From positions 1 to 64,000 of the forward strand of contig NZ_JQEY01000008.1 of the NCBI RefSeq assembly GCF_000743715.1: DNA of 64,000 bases, given 5' to 3'. This document shows, in pieces, positions 1-9,759 of this stretch. A program made the translations under genes and the position numbers. Each line of letters starts with the position of its first letter. Within the stretch, counting starts at the first letter, position 1. Below the pieces are notes generated by a model. The model saw only the letters and a list, made by a program, of their open reading frames with translations. It did no database searches and was not told the DNA's origin. The DNA comes from Palleronia rufa. Lineage in GTDB: Bacteria; Pseudomonadota; Alphaproteobacteria; Rhodobacterales; Rhodobacteraceae.

Positions 1-465
1 ACGCTGGAGGTTCGGGCGCTCGAGATTACCGGAAGCCACATCGGTGATGCGCCGGTGATGCCCGATCTGCTCAACCAAATTCCGGCGGACGAGGCGATCG
101 GCAGCGTCACTGCAGACGGTGCCTATGATACCCGCAAATGCCACGACGCCATCGCTGACCGCGGGGCGAATGCCGTCATCCCACCCCGCAAGAACGCCAA
201 GCCGTGGAAGACCGTCACTGCGGGTGCCGTGGCCAGAAACGAGGCCCTGCGAGCTTCGAAATATCTCCGTCGAGCGATCTGGCGAAACTGGAGCGGATAC
301 CACCGCCGAAGCCGCGTCGAAACCAAGATGCACTGCGTTAAATTGCTGGGGCAGCGCCTCATGGCGCGGGACTTCGACCGACAAGTCGCGGAAGTCCAGG
401 TCCGCATCGCCGTCATGAACGGCTACACCGCCCTTGGCATCCCTGTCACAGAGGCCGTGGGATGA
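1..465 (+). CDS. IS5-type transposase, C-terminal part (5' end outside window)
   Basis: DDE transposase of the IS5 superfamily, entering the window already in frame at base 1. The visible ~154 residues include a stretch resembling the second catalytic region (TADGAYDTR, with the Asp) and a C-terminal stretch of the kind that usually carries the catalytic Glu (SRVETKMHCVKLLGQRLMAR). An internal GTG/ATG at 55-60 is not the real start, because reading upstream stays open to the window edge. The stop at 463-465 is followed 37 bp later by a terminal inverted repeat. Length upstream cannot be judged. Family assignment is by motif recognition; the subgroup is not certain. Confidence 0.85.
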   Translation, partial: TLEVRALEITGSHIGDAPVMPDLLNQIPADEAIGSVTADGAYDTRKCHDAIADRGANAVIPPRKNAKPWKTVTAGAVARNEALRASKYLRRAIWRNWSGYHRRSRVETKMHCVKLLGQRLMARDFDRQVAEVQVRIAVMNGYTALGIPVTEAVG

Positions 466-502
466 ATCCGTCCGGGGAAAGGGGAATCTCGGGTATTAAA
501 AG

Positions 503-519
503 CTTTGTGCAACAGAGCC
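503..519. repeat. Right terminal inverted repeat of the IS element
   Basis: CTTTGTGCAACAGAGCC, read outward as GGCTCTGTTGCACAAAG, is a known end type of IS5-superfamily elements. It lies just after the transposase and marks the right edge of the element; base composition changes abruptly after it. The left end is outside the window, so the target duplication cannot be checked. Confidence 0.75.
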
Positions 520-656
520 ACCTGGGGATATAGCTTGCTAAGGGGTTGCCCGGAAATCCGAGAGGTCTCATTCATCATAGCAGTGAAAGTGCGATACCAA
601 ACATCTACCCAGTCTAGAAGAGTATTGTCTACGTCAGTGATAAGTACTTTCTTCAT
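520..656 (-). pseudogene. HAD-superfamily hydrolase, N-terminal fragment cut by the IS
   Basis: An ATG at 656 opens a frame starting MKKVLITDVDNTLLDW, the HAD motif I (DxDxT, nucleophile Asp8). After 46 residues the frame runs into the IS inverted repeat; the apparent continuation (ALLHKAF...) is only translated IS end sequence. A normal HAD phosphatase has about 200 or more residues, so this is a remnant. The fragment and its upstream bases are much more AT-rich than neighbouring genes, suggesting foreign DNA. Substrate cannot be inferred. The rest of the gene may lie beyond the left IS end. Confidence 0.7.
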
Positions 657-712
657 GCGAATAGACGCCCATTCTGATCTCGTTTGACGTTGAGTAAATG
701 CAAAGAGTTAAG

Positions 713-1978
713 CTAAAATAAACTATCCCCCATATACCCCCGCAGGACCTCCGGGACCACCACACTCCCGTCCGCCTGCTGCCCGTTCTCCAGCACGGCG
801 ATCAGGGCGCGGCCCACGGCCAGGCCGGAGCCGTTCAGGGTGTGGACGAACGCGGGCTTGCCGCCGTCCGAAGGCTTGAAGCGTGCGTTCATGCGGCGGG
901 CCTGGAAGTCGCCGCAGGTGGAGACCGAGGAGATCTCTCGGTAGCGGTTCTGGCCCGGCAGCCAGACCTCGATGTCGAAGGTGCGGCGGGCGCCGAAGCC
1001 GGTGTCGCCGGAGCAGAGTTTCATCGTACGGTAAGGGAGTTTCAACGCTTCCAGGATACGTTCGGCGCAGGCGAGCATCCGCAGCTGCTCGTCCTCCGAC
1101 GCGTCGGGGTGGGTGATCGAGACCATCTCGACCTTCTCGAACTGGTGCTGGCGGAGCATTCCGGCCGTGTCCTTGCCCGCGGACCCGGCCTCCGACCGGA
1201 AGCAGAGCGTGTGGGCGACGTAGCGGCGGGGCAGGGTGCCCTCGTCCAGGGTCTGGCCGGCGGGGATGTTGGTGAGCGTGACCTCCGACGTGGGCGTGAG
1301 CCACCAGCCGTCGGTGGTGCGGTAGCTGTCCTCGGCGAACTTGGGCAGCTGGCCGGTGCCGAGCATGGCGTCGTCCCTGACCAGCACGGGGGGGTTGACC
1401 TCTGTCAGGCCGTTTTCGGTCACGTGGGTGTCGAGCATGAACTGCGCCAGCGCCCGGTGGAGGCGGGCGACGGGACCGGAGAGGAGCACGAAACGGGAGC
1501 CGGAGAGGCGGGCGGCGGTCCCGAAGTCCAGATGGGGCGCGGCGGCGGGGATGTCGTAATGCTCCCGCGCGAAGGGCAGGTCCGGGGGGGTGCCGTGGCG
1601 CTTGACCTCCAGGTTGTCGGAGTCGTCCGTGCCGTCGGGCACGTCGGGCGCGAGGATGTTGGGCAGGGCGAGGAGCTGGGCGATCAGCTCCGCGTCCCTC
1701 TCGCGGGCGATGCGCTCCTGGTCGGCAAGCTCGGCCTTGGTGCGGGCGATGTCGGCGCGCAGGGAGTCGAAGAGGGCGTCGTCCCCCGCGGCCTTGGCGG
1801 CCCCGACCTGTTTCGAGGCCGCGTTCTGGGCGGCGCGGGCGGTCTCGGCGGCATGGATGGCGGCGCGGCGGGCCTCATCCAGGGCCAGCAGAGGGGCGGA
1901 GGCGTTGGCGATGCCGCGCCGGGCCATGGCGGCGTCGAAACCGGCGGGGTCGTCGCGGATCAGGCGGATGTCGTGCAT
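713..1978 (-). CDS. serS: Serine--tRNA ligase
   Basis: Class II aminoacyl-tRNA synthetase that charges tRNA-Ser and tRNA-Sec with serine in the cytoplasm. 421 residues, normal for the family. The N-terminal third is an Ala/Arg/Glu-rich antiparallel coiled-coil arm. Motif 2 is visible around [15 protein letters not shown] and motif 3 around [16 protein letters not shown]; the C-terminus ends RGYMGDSLF. The frame extends 97 codons further upstream, but that stretch is Pro/Arg-rich noise. ATG 1978 gives the canonical [11 protein letters not shown] start and has an AAGG-type site upstream. Divergent from yajC. Confidence 0.96.
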   Translation of the reverse strand: MHDIRLIRDDPAGFDAAMARRGIANASAPLLALDEARRAAIHAAETARAAQNAASKQVGAAKAAGDDALFDSLRADIARTKAELADQERIARERDAELIAQLLALPNILAPDVPDGTDDSDNLEVKRHGTPPDLPFAREHYDIPAAAPHLDFGTAARLSGSRFVLLSGPVARLHRALAQFMLDTHVTENGLTEVNPPVLVRDDAMLGTGQLPKFAEDSYRTTDGWWLTPTSEVTLTNIPAGQTLDEGTLPRRYVAHTLCFRSEAGSAGKDTAGMLRQHQFEKVEMVSITHPDASEDEQLRMLACAERILEALKLPYRTMKLCSGDTGFGARRTFDIEVWLPGQNRYREISSVSTCGDFQARRMNARFKPSDGGKPAFVHTLNGSGLAVGRALIAVLENGQQADGSVVVPEVLRGYMGDSLF

Positions 1979-2256
1979 GGGCGGCCTGCCTTGGTCTGAT
2001 GGGGTCGGTCCGCCGCGGTATGCCCGATGCCGGCGGGGGGGGGAAGGGGCGCGGTGCGGGCGGCCGCGCGGGAGCGTCGCGGCGCGTGAGGCGGCCCCGG
2101 GACGGCCGGTTCCGGCCGGGCAGGGGCCCGCCGGGCGGCCTTGACATCCCCGCGATCCGGCGGCGGCGGGCTTGCTGGACAAGCTGCGGCCCCACAGATA
2201 GGACGGAGCCGATTTCAAAGGCGGGCCGTGGGCCTGCGACAGACGAGGACGACCAG

Positions 2257-2583
2257 ATGTTTGCCACACCCGCCTTTGCCCAGGCTGCCGGCGGCGGTGC
2301 CGGGGGGGCCCTTGCCTCTTTCGTGCCGCTGATCCTGATCTTCGCGATCATGTATTTCCTGCTGATCCGTCCGCAGCAGAAACGCGCCAAGGAGCATCAG
2401 AAGATGGTCGCCGCGGTGCGCCGGGGAGACCACGTGGTGACCGCCGGCGGGCTGATCGGCAAGGTCACCAAGGTGCGCGACGACGGCGAGATCGAGGTCG
2501 AGCTGTCGGAGGGCGTCAAGGTCCGCGTGGTCCAGAACACCATCGCCCAGGTCCGCTCCAAGACCGAGCCGGCCGAGGCCTGA
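2257..2583 (+). CDS. yajC: Preprotein translocase subunit YajC
   Basis: Small single-span inner-membrane protein of the SecDF-YajC complex that assists the SecYEG translocon. 108 residues: a short N-terminus, one hydrophobic helix ([20 protein letters not shown], the family hallmark) and a cytoplasmic basic/beta domain ([14 protein letters not shown]). ATG 2257 is chosen because it puts the helix near residue 30, as in other YajC proteins; the longer frame from 1999 is GC-rich noise. secD starts 24 bp downstream, so yajC-secD-secF form an operon. Confidence 0.96.
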   Translation: MFATPAFAQAAGGGAGGALASFVPLILIFAIMYFLLIRPQQKRAKEHQKMVAAVRRGDHVVTAGGLIGKVTKVRDDGEIEVELSEGVKVRVVQNTIAQVRSKTEPAEA

Positions 2584-2607
2584 TCCGCACCCCGAAGGAT
2601 ACGTCGC

Positions 2608-4281
2608 ATGTTGCAGGTCCCGCTCTGGAAGCGAGTCTTCATCTGGGGACTGGTGCTGGCGGGTCTGCTGCTGGCCGTGCCCAACCTGTTCTACAGCCGG
2701 GTCGAGCAGGCCAACGATGCCCGCGCCGAGATCGAGACGCTGGGCGCCACGCCCGAGCGGACCGCCGCGGCGGCGGGCTGGCCGTCCTACCTGCCCTCCG
2801 GTCTGGTGAACCTGGGGCTCGACCTGCGGGGCGGCGCGCATCTGCTGGCCGAGGTCAAGGTGTCGGACGTCTATGCCCAGCGCATGGACGGGATCTGGCC
2901 GGAACTGCGCGACGCGCTGCGCGCCGCGCGCGCGGACATCGGCACGATCCGCCGCGTGGACGACGGCGGCGACGTGCTGCAGGTGCGGATCTCCAACCCC
3001 CAGGGGCTGCCGCGCGCGCTTGAGATCGCGCGCGGGCTGGCCCGGCCGGTGGCGTCGCTGACCGGCGCCGGGGCCAGCGACATCGACGTGGCCGGCACCA
3101 CCGAGGGCGACACCGCGCTGCTGACGGTGCAGCTGTCGGAGGCCGAGCGCGCCGCGACGGACGACCGCACCGTCCGCCAGAGCCTGGAGATCATCCGCCG
3201 CCGCGTGGACGAGGTCGGAACCCGGGAGCCGACGATCCAGCGCCAGGGCGCGGACCGGATCCTGATCCAGGTGCCGGGCATCGGGTCGGCCGAAGAGCTG
3301 AAGGCGCTGATCGGGACCACGGCGCAGCTGACATTCAACCCGGTGGTGGGCCGCGCCGACAGCGCCGACGCGACTCCGGGCCCGGGCAATGTCATATATC
3401 CGTCGCTGGACCAGGAGGGCGTGTTCTACGAACTGGAACGCACCCCCGTCGTCACCGGCGAAAGTCTGGTCGACGCCCAGCCCGGCTTTGACCAGAACGG
3501 ACGCCCGGCGGTGACCTTCCGGTTCGACCCCCAGGGCGCGCGCGCCTTCGGCGACTACACGGCCGAGAACATCGGCAACCCCTTCGCCATCGTTCTGGAC
3601 GCCGAGGTGATCTCTGCCCCCGTCATCCAGAGCCACATCCCCGGCGGGTCGGGGATCATCACCGGCAACTTCACGGTCGAAGGTTCGACCGACCTGGCGG
3701 TGCTGCTGCGGGCGGGCGCCCTGCCGGCCGAGCTGGCGTTCCTGGAAGAGCGCACCGTCGGCCCGGAACTGGGGCAGGACAGCATCGAGGCCGGGCGCAT
3801 CGCGTCCATGGTCGCCTTCGCCGCGGTGATGGTTCTGATGGCGGCCAGCTACGGTCTGTTCGGAATCTTCGCCAATGTCGCGCTGATCGTCAACGTCGCG
3901 CTGATCTTCGGGCTGCTTAGCCTGATCGGCGCGACGCTGACCCTGCCGGGCATCGCCGGGATCGTGCTGACCATCGGCATGGCGGTGGACGCCAACGTGC
4001 TGGTCTTCGAGCGCATCCGCGAGGAGATGCGGACCGCGAAGGGACCGAGCCGCGCCATCGCCCAGGGCTACGAGCGCGCGCTTTCGGCGATCGTGGACGC
4101 CAACATCACCACGTTCATCATCGCCATGATCCTGTTCACGCTGGGTTCCGGCCCGGTGCGCGGCTTCGCGGTGACGCTGGGGCTGGGCATCCTGACCAGC
4201 GTGTTCACCGCGATCTACGTCACCCGGCTGATGATCGTCACCTGGTTCGACCGCCGCCGCCCGAAAACCATCGAGGTCTGA
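2608..4281 (+). CDS. secD: Protein translocase subunit SecD
   Basis: RND-type membrane protein that uses the proton motive force to complete protein export with SecF and YajC. 557 residues: one N-terminal membrane helix (about 8-28), a large periplasmic P1 domain with the LGLDLRGGAHL signature, then a five-helix C-terminal membrane block including GIVLTIGMAVDANVLVFERIREE. Length matches alphaproteobacterial SecD. GAAGGAT lies upstream of ATG 2608. The stop is 2 bp before secF. Confidence 0.97.
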   Translation: MLQVPLWKRVFIWGLVLAGLLLAVPNLFYSRVEQANDARAEIETLGATPERTAAAAGWPSYLPSGLVNLGLDLRGGAHLLAEVKVSDVYAQRMDGIWPELRDALRAARADIGTIRRVDDGGDVLQVRISNPQGLPRALEIARGLARPVASLTGAGASDIDVAGTTEGDTALLTVQLSEAERAATDDRTVRQSLEIIRRRVDEVGTREPTIQRQGADRILIQVPGIGSAEELKALIGTTAQLTFNPVVGRADSADATPGPGNVIYPSLDQEGVFYELERTPVVTGESLVDAQPGFDQNGRPAVTFRFDPQGARAFGDYTAENIGNPFAIVLDAEVISAPVIQSHIPGGSGIITGNFTVEGSTDLAVLLRAGALPAELAFLEERTVGPELGQDSIEAGRIASMVAFAAVMVLMAASYGLFGIFANVALIVNVALIFGLLSLIGATLTLPGIAGIVLTIGMAVDANVLVFERIREEMRTAKGPSRAIAQGYERALSAIVDANITTFIIAMILFTLGSGPVRGFAVTLGLGILTSVFTAIYVTRLMIVTWFDRRRPKTIEV

Positions 4282-4283
4282 GC

Positions 4284-5258
4284 ATGAAGCGCCTGAAACT
4301 CGTCAAGGACGACGTGAACATCGACTGGTTCAAGCACGCGCGGCTGACCTTCGGGGCGTCCTGCGTGGCGGTGGTGCTGAGCGTCGTGGTCTGGGCGATC
4401 CTGGGGCTGAACTTCGGCATCGACTTCCAGGGCGGCACGACGATCCGCACCCAGGCCGAGGAATCCGTGGACGTGGCCGCCTACCGCGCCGCCCTGGCGC
4501 CGCTGGGTCTGGGGGATGTGGTGATCTCGGAGGTGTACGACCCCGGCTTCGCGACCAACGCCGCCAACGTGGCGATGGTGCGCATCGCCGCCCAGCCGGG
4601 AGAGGACAGCGTGACCCCCGAGACGGTGAACGCGGTGCGCGGCGCATTGGCCGAGGTCGCGCCGTCGGTGACGTTCACCTCCGTCGAGTCGGTCGGGCCG
4701 AAAGTGTCCGGAGAGCTGATCCGGACCGCGTTCCTGGCCGTGGCGGCGTCCCTGGGCGCGATCCTGATCTACATCTGGCTCAGGTTCGAATGGCAGTTCT
4801 CCCTGGGCGCGGTGGCGGCGCTGTTTCACGACGTGATCCTGACCATCGGGATCTTTTCCGTGCTGCGCATCCAGTTCGACCTGGCGACCATCGCGGCGAT
4901 CCTGACCATCATCGGCTATTCGATCAACGACACGGTGGTGATCTTCGACCGGCTGCGCGAGAACCTGATCAAATACAAGAGCCGGGACCTGCGCGAGGTG
5001 ATGAACCTCAGCGTCAACGAGACGCTGAGCCGGACGGTGATGACCTCGGGCACAACGCTGGTGGCGCTGATCGCGCTGCTGGTGCTGGGCGGCGACGTGA
5101 TCCGCGGCTTCGTCTTCGCGATCACCTGGGGGGTGATCGTGGGCACCTATTCGTCGGTCTTCGTGGCCAAGAACATCGTCCTGATGCTGGGCGTCAAGCG
5201 CGACTGGTCCAAGCCCGACAAGACCGAGGGCAACCAGTTCGCGGCGCCGGGTCCCTAG
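4284..5258 (+). CDS. secF: Protein translocase subunit SecF
   Basis: Partner of SecD in proton-driven protein export. 324 residues with an N-terminal membrane helix, the GIDFQGGT periplasmic motif, and a C-terminal helix bundle carrying TIIGYSINDTVVIFDRLREN. It starts 2 bp after secD and ends 3 bp before the Mth938-domain gene, so it is co-transcribed with both. Confidence 0.97.
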   Translation: MKRLKLVKDDVNIDWFKHARLTFGASCVAVVLSVVVWAILGLNFGIDFQGGTTIRTQAEESVDVAAYRAALAPLGLGDVVISEVYDPGFATNAANVAMVRIAAQPGEDSVTPETVNAVRGALAEVAPSVTFTSVESVGPKVSGELIRTAFLAVAASLGAILIYIWLRFEWQFSLGAVAALFHDVILTIGIFSVLRIQFDLATIAAILTIIGYSINDTVVIFDRLRENLIKYKSRDLREVMNLSVNETLSRTVMTSGTTLVALIALLVLGGDVIRGFVFAITWGVIVGTYSSVFVAKNIVLMLGVKRDWSKPDKTEGNQFAAPGP

Positions 5259-5261
5259 GCC

Positions 5262-5615
5262 GTGGAACTGCACGAGGTTCCGTTCGAGGGGGTCACCCCG
5301 ATCGACGGCTACGGGCCGGGGTTCTTCCGGGTCGCAGGCCGGCGGCACGAAGGCGCGATGGTGCTGCTGCCCGGCGGGCGGTCGTCCTGGGGCGGCTACG
5401 GCGACACCGCGCGGCTGGTTGCGGCGGCGGGCGACGTGGACGTGGTGCTGGTCGGCACCGGCCCCGAGATGACGGCCCTGCCGCGCGGGTTCCGCGGCGC
5501 GCTGGAAGACGCCGGCATCGGGGTCGAGGTCATGGCCTCCGGCCAGGCCTGCCGGACCTACAACGTGCTCCTGGGAGAGGGGCGGCGGGTGGGTGCGGCG
5601 CTGCTGCCGGCGTGA
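5262..5615 (+). CDS. Mth938-like domain-containing protein
   Basis: 117 residues, cytoplasmic, of the Mth938/DUF498 family (related to NDUFAF3). Molecular function is unsettled. Visible family features are ITGYG-like opening [16 protein letters not shown], the LVGTGPEM turn and the C-terminal [20 protein letters not shown]. The start is GTG 5262, 3 bp after the secF stop; no alternative fits the fold better. The secF-Mth938-ccmA order is seen in many Rhodobacterales. ccmA begins 4 bp after its stop. Confidence 0.85.
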   Translation: MELHEVPFEGVTPIDGYGPGFFRVAGRRHEGAMVLLPGGRSSWGGYGDTARLVAAAGDVDVVLVGTGPEMTALPRGFRGALEDAGIGVEVMASGQACRTYNVLLGEGRRVGAALLPA

Positions 5616-5619
5616 GCGC

Positions 5620-6222
5620 ATGAGGGTCGAGGTCCGCGACCTGGCCGTGGGGCGCGGCGGCGTTCCGGTTCTGGCGGGCCTGTCCTTCGCGGTCGAACCG
5701 GGCCGCGCGCTGATCCTCAGGGGGCCGAACGGGGCCGGCAAGACCACGCTGCTGCGCACGCTGGCCGGGCTGCAGCCGCCCTATGCCGGGACCGTGGCGC
5801 CGGGGCCGGGGCAGGTGGCCTACGGCGCCCATGCCGACGGGATGAAGGGGCAGCTGACGGTGCTGGAGAACCTGTCGTTCTGGGCCGGGCTGCACGGCGG
5901 CGGCGGCGTGGCGGCGGCGCTGGAGGCCTTCGCGCTGACCGCGCTGGAGGACCGGCTGGCCCAGCATCTCTCCGCCGGGCAGCGGCGGCGTCTGGGTCTG
6001 GCACGGCTCATGGTCGCGGACCGCCCGGTGTGGTGCCTGGACGAGCCGACCGTGTCGCTCGACACCGCCAATACCGCGCGCTTCGTGGCCATGGTCGAAC
6101 GCCACCTGGGCGCGGGCGGCACGGCGATCCTGGCCACCCATATCGACCTGGGCCTGGCCGGGGACACGCTGGACGTCCGCGCCCACCGCGCACGGGCTAG
6201 GCACATGGACGGCATCGCGTGA
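5620..6222 (+). CDS. ccmA: Heme exporter ATP-binding protein CcmA
   Basis: ATPase of the CcmABCD complex that releases holo-CcmE during cytochrome c maturation (HelA in Rhodobacter). 200 residues, typical length. Walker [10 protein letters not shown] at residues 35-43, ABC signature [14 protein letters not shown], Walker B VWCLDEP, and a switch His in [12 protein letters not shown] 5620 follows the previous stop by 4 bp; the longer frame adds only Arg/Cys-rich residues. Unusually, ccmB does not follow directly but comes after 334 gene-free bases. Confidence 0.93.
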   Translation: MRVEVRDLAVGRGGVPVLAGLSFAVEPGRALILRGPNGAGKTTLLRTLAGLQPPYAGTVAPGPGQVAYGAHADGMKGQLTVLENLSFWAGLHGGGGVAAALEAFALTALEDRLAQHLSAGQRRRLGLARLMVADRPVWCLDEPTVSLDTANTARFVAMVERHLGAGGTAILATHIDLGLAGDTLDVRAHRARARHMDGIA

Positions 6223-6556
6223 ACTTGGGGACAGGCGATCCGGCGCGGGACGGGGGATCCACGGCGATCGCCGCGGGGCCGTTCGCGCACCCGCCCGACC
6301 GCTCTGCGGGCCGCGCACGGGCCGGGACGGACCGCGCCCGCCGCCGTGAGCGGGGTCGGGCCCCTGCGACCGGTCCTGCCGCCCGGCTTCGGGGCCCCGG
6401 CGGTCCGGCGCCCGGTCCCTGCGGCACCGCGACGGCACGCCGGCAGGCGGTCCGGGATCGTTGCGTGCTTTCGCCGGCGGCGGGCGGCGCGGTTCCCGAG
6501 GCCCTCCATCCGCGGCGGGCGCCGGCCGTCCGTCCCGCGGACCGGGAGACCGGCGC
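6223..6556. other. Gene-free spacer between ccmA and ccmB
   Basis: About 330 bp, very GC-rich. All six frames give only Arg/Pro/Gly/Ala-rich translations with no recognisable motif. No hairpin, promoter or repeat was recognised. ccmA and ccmB are normally almost adjacent, so this spacer is unexpected. Confidence 0.6.
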
Positions 6557-7213
6557 GTGATCCGCCTCATCTTCCGCGACCTGACGCTGGGCCTTCGCGC
6601 GGGCGGCGGCTTCGGGCTCGGCCTCGCGTTCTTTCTGATCGTCACCGTGCTCGTCCCCTTTGCCGTCGGTCCGGAGACCGCGCGCCTGGCCCCGATCGCG
6701 CCCGGCATCCTGTGGCTCGCGGCCCTGCTGGCGTGCCTGCTGTCGCTCGACCGGATCTTCGCGCTGGACCGCGAGGACGGGGCGCTGGACCTGCTGGCCA
6801 CGGCGCCGATCCCGCTGGAGGGGCTGTCCCTGGCCAAGGCGGTGGCGCACTGGATCACCACCGGCTTGCCGCTGTCGCTGGCCGCCCCGGCGCTGGGGGT
6901 GCTGCTCAGCCTCGACTGGCCGGGCCATCTCTGGCTGGGGCTGTCGCTGCTCCTGGGCACCCCCGCCCTGTCGCTGATCGGCACCTTCGGCGCCGCGCTG
7001 ACCGTGGGGCTGCGGCGCGGCGGGCTGCTGATGTCGCTTCTGGTGCTGCCGCTCTACATCCCGACGCTGGTCTTCGGCGCCGACGTGGCGCGGCGCGGGG
7101 CCGCGGGCCTGGACCCGGCCACGCCGCTGGCCCTTCTGGCGGCCGTCAGCCTGGGATGCCTCGCGGGGCTGCCCTTCGCCGCCGCCGCGGCGCTCCGGAT
7201 CTCGCTGCGCTGA
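6557..7213 (+). CDS. ccmB: Heme exporter membrane protein CcmB
   Basis: Integral membrane subunit of the CcmAB transporter for cytochrome c maturation (HelB). 218 residues from GTG 6557, which matches CcmB length and gives the usual start [18 protein letters not shown]. Six hydrophobic helices are visible, with the [11 protein letters not shown] cytoplasmic loop that contacts CcmA. An upstream ATG at 6461 adds 32 basic, low-complexity residues and is rejected. ccmC, ccmD and ccmG, which normally follow, are absent; an intergenic repeat and rpsB come next. Confidence 0.92.
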   Translation: MIRLIFRDLTLGLRAGGGFGLGLAFFLIVTVLVPFAVGPETARLAPIAPGILWLAALLACLLSLDRIFALDREDGALDLLATAPIPLEGLSLAKAVAHWITTGLPLSLAAPALGVLLSLDWPGHLWLGLSLLLGTPALSLIGTFGAALTVGLRRGGLLMSLLVLPLYIPTLVFGADVARRGAAGLDPATPLALLAAVSLGCLAGLPFAAAAALRISLR

Positions 7214-7273
7214 GGCGCCGCCCGGCCCCGCTCCGTACCGCGCGGTCCCTGCGGTCCGGCACGCGGCCCCCGG

Positions 7274-7335
7274 CTTCATCTTTCCCCAAATATCCCGGGG
7301 GAGTCGCCGCATGGCGACGGGGGCAGAGCCCCCGC
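7274..7335 (+). repeat. Intergenic two-hairpin repeat, copy 1
   Basis: 62 bp beginning CTTCATCTTTCCCCAAATAT. It contains two adjacent hairpins: GTCGCC-gcat-GGCGAC and GGGGGC-aga-GCCCCC. Copy 2 (26656-26717) matches at 60 of 62 positions by eye; copy 3 (57852-57912) keeps the first ~25 bases and both hairpins but with different stem sequences. It sits between ccmB and rpsB, where the usual ccm gene order breaks off. The rest of 7214-7520 has no gene; it includes a small GGGGCA-TGCCCC hairpin at 7462-7475 and the rpsB leader. Confidence 0.85.
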
Positions 7336-7520
7336 CCGCCGCCGGGGTTCCGCGCCGGCCGCATCCCCCTTGCGCCCCGCCCCGAACCCCTGTAACGCAG
7401 CCGCACTTCACAGGCGGGGTCCGGGCCCGCGGGACAGACATCCCCGCGACGTCCACCGGTTGGGGCACATGCCCCTTGACGACCCTGCCGAGGATCGAAA
7501 CCGGAAAAAGGAAACGACAG

Positions 7521-8375
7521 ATGGCTCTACCCGAGTTCTCTCTGCGCCAGCTTCTCGAAGCGGGCGTTCACTTCGGCCACCAGACCCAGCGATGGAATCC
7601 CCGGATGGGCGAATTCATCTACGGCGACCGCAACGGCATCCACATCCTGGACCTGACCCAGACCGTTCCGATGCTGGACCGGGCCCTGCAGGTGGTGCGC
7701 GACACCGTGGCCAAGAACGGGCGCATCCTGTTCGTCGGCACCAAGCGCCAGGCCCAGAAGCCGATCGCCGACGCCGCCGAGCGCTGCGCGCAATACTACA
7801 TGAACCACCGCTGGCTGGGCGGCACGCTGACCAACTGGAAGACCGTGTCCCAGTCGATCAACCGCCTGCGCGAGATCGACGAGCTGATGGTGGACGGCGC
7901 CGCCGGCCTGACCAAGCGCGAGCGTCTGTCCATGGAGCGCGACCAGGCCAAGCTGCAGGCGTCGCTGGGCGGTATCCGCGAGATGGGCGGCGTTCCCGAC
8001 CTGCTGTTCGTCATCGACGTCAACAAGGAGGATCTGGCGATCCTCGAGGCCAAGAAGCTGGGCATCCCGGTCGTCGCCGTGGTCGACACCAACTGCTCGC
8101 CCGACGGGATCGACCATATCATCCCCGGCAACGACGACGCGGCCCGCGCCATCCAGCTCTATTGCGATCTGGTGAGCCGCGCGGCGCTGGACGGGATGTC
8201 GGCGCAGATGGCCTCGGCCGGCGTGGACATGGGCGCCATGGAAGAGCAGGCCGAAGAGGAAGAGATCCTTGAGACGCCGGCCAATGCCGAAGAGACCGTC
8301 GGCGTCTCCGACGAGGCGGTGGCCGACGACGCCATCGCCAAGGACGCGCCCTACGCGCTGGAAAACAAGGACTAG
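7521..8375 (+). CDS. rpsB: 30S ribosomal protein S2
   Basis: Component of the small ribosomal subunit body. 284 residues. The N-terminus [20 protein letters not shown] is the family hallmark; WLGGTLTNW and the [18 protein letters not shown] region are also conserved. A C-terminal acidic tail (~45 residues, [11 protein letters not shown]) is longer than in E. coli S2 but common in alphaproteobacteria. ATG 7521 has AAGGA upstream; the longer frame (from 7311) is the repeat region. tsf follows. Confidence 0.97.
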   Translation: MALPEFSLRQLLEAGVHFGHQTQRWNPRMGEFIYGDRNGIHILDLTQTVPMLDRALQVVRDTVAKNGRILFVGTKRQAQKPIADAAERCAQYYMNHRWLGGTLTNWKTVSQSINRLREIDELMVDGAAGLTKRERLSMERDQAKLQASLGGIREMGGVPDLLFVIDVNKEDLAILEAKKLGIPVVAVVDTNCSPDGIDHIIPGNDDAARAIQLYCDLVSRAALDGMSAQMASAGVDMGAMEEQAEEEEILETPANAEETVGVSDEAVADDAIAKDAPYALENKD

Positions 8376-8401
8376 GACGCGGCCCGTCACGGGACGCGTC
8401 G

Positions 8402-8429
8402 CCGGAGCGGGACAGGACCCCCGCTCCGG
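8402..8429 (+). other. Intercistronic hairpin between rpsB and tsf
   Basis: Perfect 10-bp stem CCGGAGCGGG / CCCGCTCCGG with an 8-nt loop, followed by GCTTATG rather than a U-run. It may act as an mRNA-stability element or partial attenuator between the two genes. No intrinsic terminator tail is present. Confidence 0.5.
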
Positions 8430-8458
8430 GCTTATGAGGACATGAGGAGAGCCGCAGA

Positions 8459-9334
8459 ATGGCGATCACCGCTGCAGACGTGAAGAAGCTCCGCGAATCC
8501 ACCGGCGCGGGCATGATGGATGCCAAGAAGGCACTGACCGAGACGGATGGCGACATGGACGCCGCCGTGGACTGGCTGCGCACCAAGGGCCTGGCCAAGG
8601 CCGCCAAGAAGGCCGACCGCACCGCGGCAGAGGGGCTTGTGGCCGTCAAGGTCGACGGCGGCACCGGCGTTGCGGTCGAGATCAACTCCGAGACCGATTT
8701 CGTTGCCAAGAACGCCGAGTTCCAGGCGCTGGTGGGCGATGTGGCGGAGGCCGCGCTGGCCGTGGACGACGTGTCCGCCCTGGCCGAGGCCGACATGGGC
8801 GGCAAGCCCGTCAAGGAGCGCATCACCGACGCCATCGCCAAGATCGGCGAGAACATGACCCTGCGCCGGATGGAAAAGCTGTCGGGCGCCACGGTTGCGG
8901 CCTATGTGCACAACGCCGCCGCCGACGGCATGGGCAAGATCGGCGTTCTGGTCGCCTATACCGGCGACGACGCCGCGACCGCGCGCCAGGTCGCCATGCA
9001 CATCGCCGCGGTCAAGCCCGCCGCGTTGAACGAACAGCAGCTCGACCCCGCCTTCGTCGAGAAGGAAAAGCAGGTCCAGATGGACATCGCGCGCGAGAGC
9101 GGCAAGCCCGAGCAGGTCATCGAGAAGATGATCGACGGCCGGATGAAGAAGTTCCTGGCCGAGGTCACGCTGGTCAACCAGGCTTTCGTGGTGAACCCGG
9201 ACCTGACCGTGGGCGCGGCCGCCAGCGCGGCCGGGATCGAGATCACGGGCTTCGTGCGGATGGAAGTGGGCGAGGGGATCACCATAGAGAAAGAGGACTT
9301 CGCCGCCGAGGTCGCCAAGGCCGCCGGGCGCTGA
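8459..9334 (+). CDS. tsf: Elongation factor Ts
   Basis: Guanine nucleotide exchange factor that regenerates EF-Tu-GTP during translation elongation. 291 residues. The N-terminal UBA-like domain starts [19 protein letters not shown]; the core motif [11 protein letters not shown] that contacts EF-Tu is present at about residues 76-86. A strong AGGAG lies before ATG 8459. It follows rpsB, the normal order in bacteria. A 7-bp hairpin (TGAACCG-gcactg-CGGTTCA, 9332-9351) overlaps the stop and may end the transcript, though there is no U-run. Confidence 0.97.
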   Translation: MAITAADVKKLRESTGAGMMDAKKALTETDGDMDAAVDWLRTKGLAKAAKKADRTAAEGLVAVKVDGGTGVAVEINSETDFVAKNAEFQALVGDVAEAALAVDDVSALAEADMGGKPVKERITDAIAKIGENMTLRRMEKLSGATVAAYVHNAAADGMGKIGVLVAYTGDDAATARQVAMHIAAVKPAALNEQQLDPAFVEKEKQVQMDIARESGKPEQVIEKMIDGRMKKFLAEVTLVNQAFVVNPDLTVGAAASAAGIEITGFVRMEVGEGITIEKEDFAAEVAKAAGR

Positions 9335-9759
9335 ACCGGCACTGCGGTTCACGGGGCGGGGACGGACAGCGGCGCGCCGGGCCACCGGCGCGCCGCGTGT
9401 CGTTCGGGGGGGGGGCGGGCGTGGCTCCGCCCGCTTCCGGCGCATGGCGCGGCGGGGGCGTTCCGTCCCGGGCGACCCTGGGGGAAAGATTGCGCCGCCC
9501 ATGCGTCCGGTTGCCGGAGACGATCCGCCCGGATCCGTTCGACCGGGGGCCTTCGGACCGGTCGCGGCCGTGTCCCGCCGGTTCCAACCGCGCTCCGCCC
9601 CCGGCGGCGGCCTCGACCCGGGCGCCGCTCGCGTCCCGGTGCCGCCCGGCCCTGCACATACGCCGATCCCGGCGGCGGCGGCCCGCGCGGGACGCGGCCA
9701 TCCAGCGGCGGCGCGCGCAAACCTCTGTGCGGCCCGGATGTGTCCGGGGCCCGTCCGCG
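9335..9759. other. Gene-free GC-rich spacer between tsf and aroQ
   Basis: About 425 bp between convergent genes. Frames here encode only Arg/Pro/Gly/Ala-rich strings. Apart from the hairpin at the end of tsf, a homopolymer G run near 9406-9416 is the only notable structure. No RNA gene was recognised. Confidence 0.55.

Noticed and set aside
7336-7520. Possible ribosomal S2 leader structure
   Set aside because: Only a short GGGGCA/TGCCCC hairpin is visible; not enough for a structured leader call.
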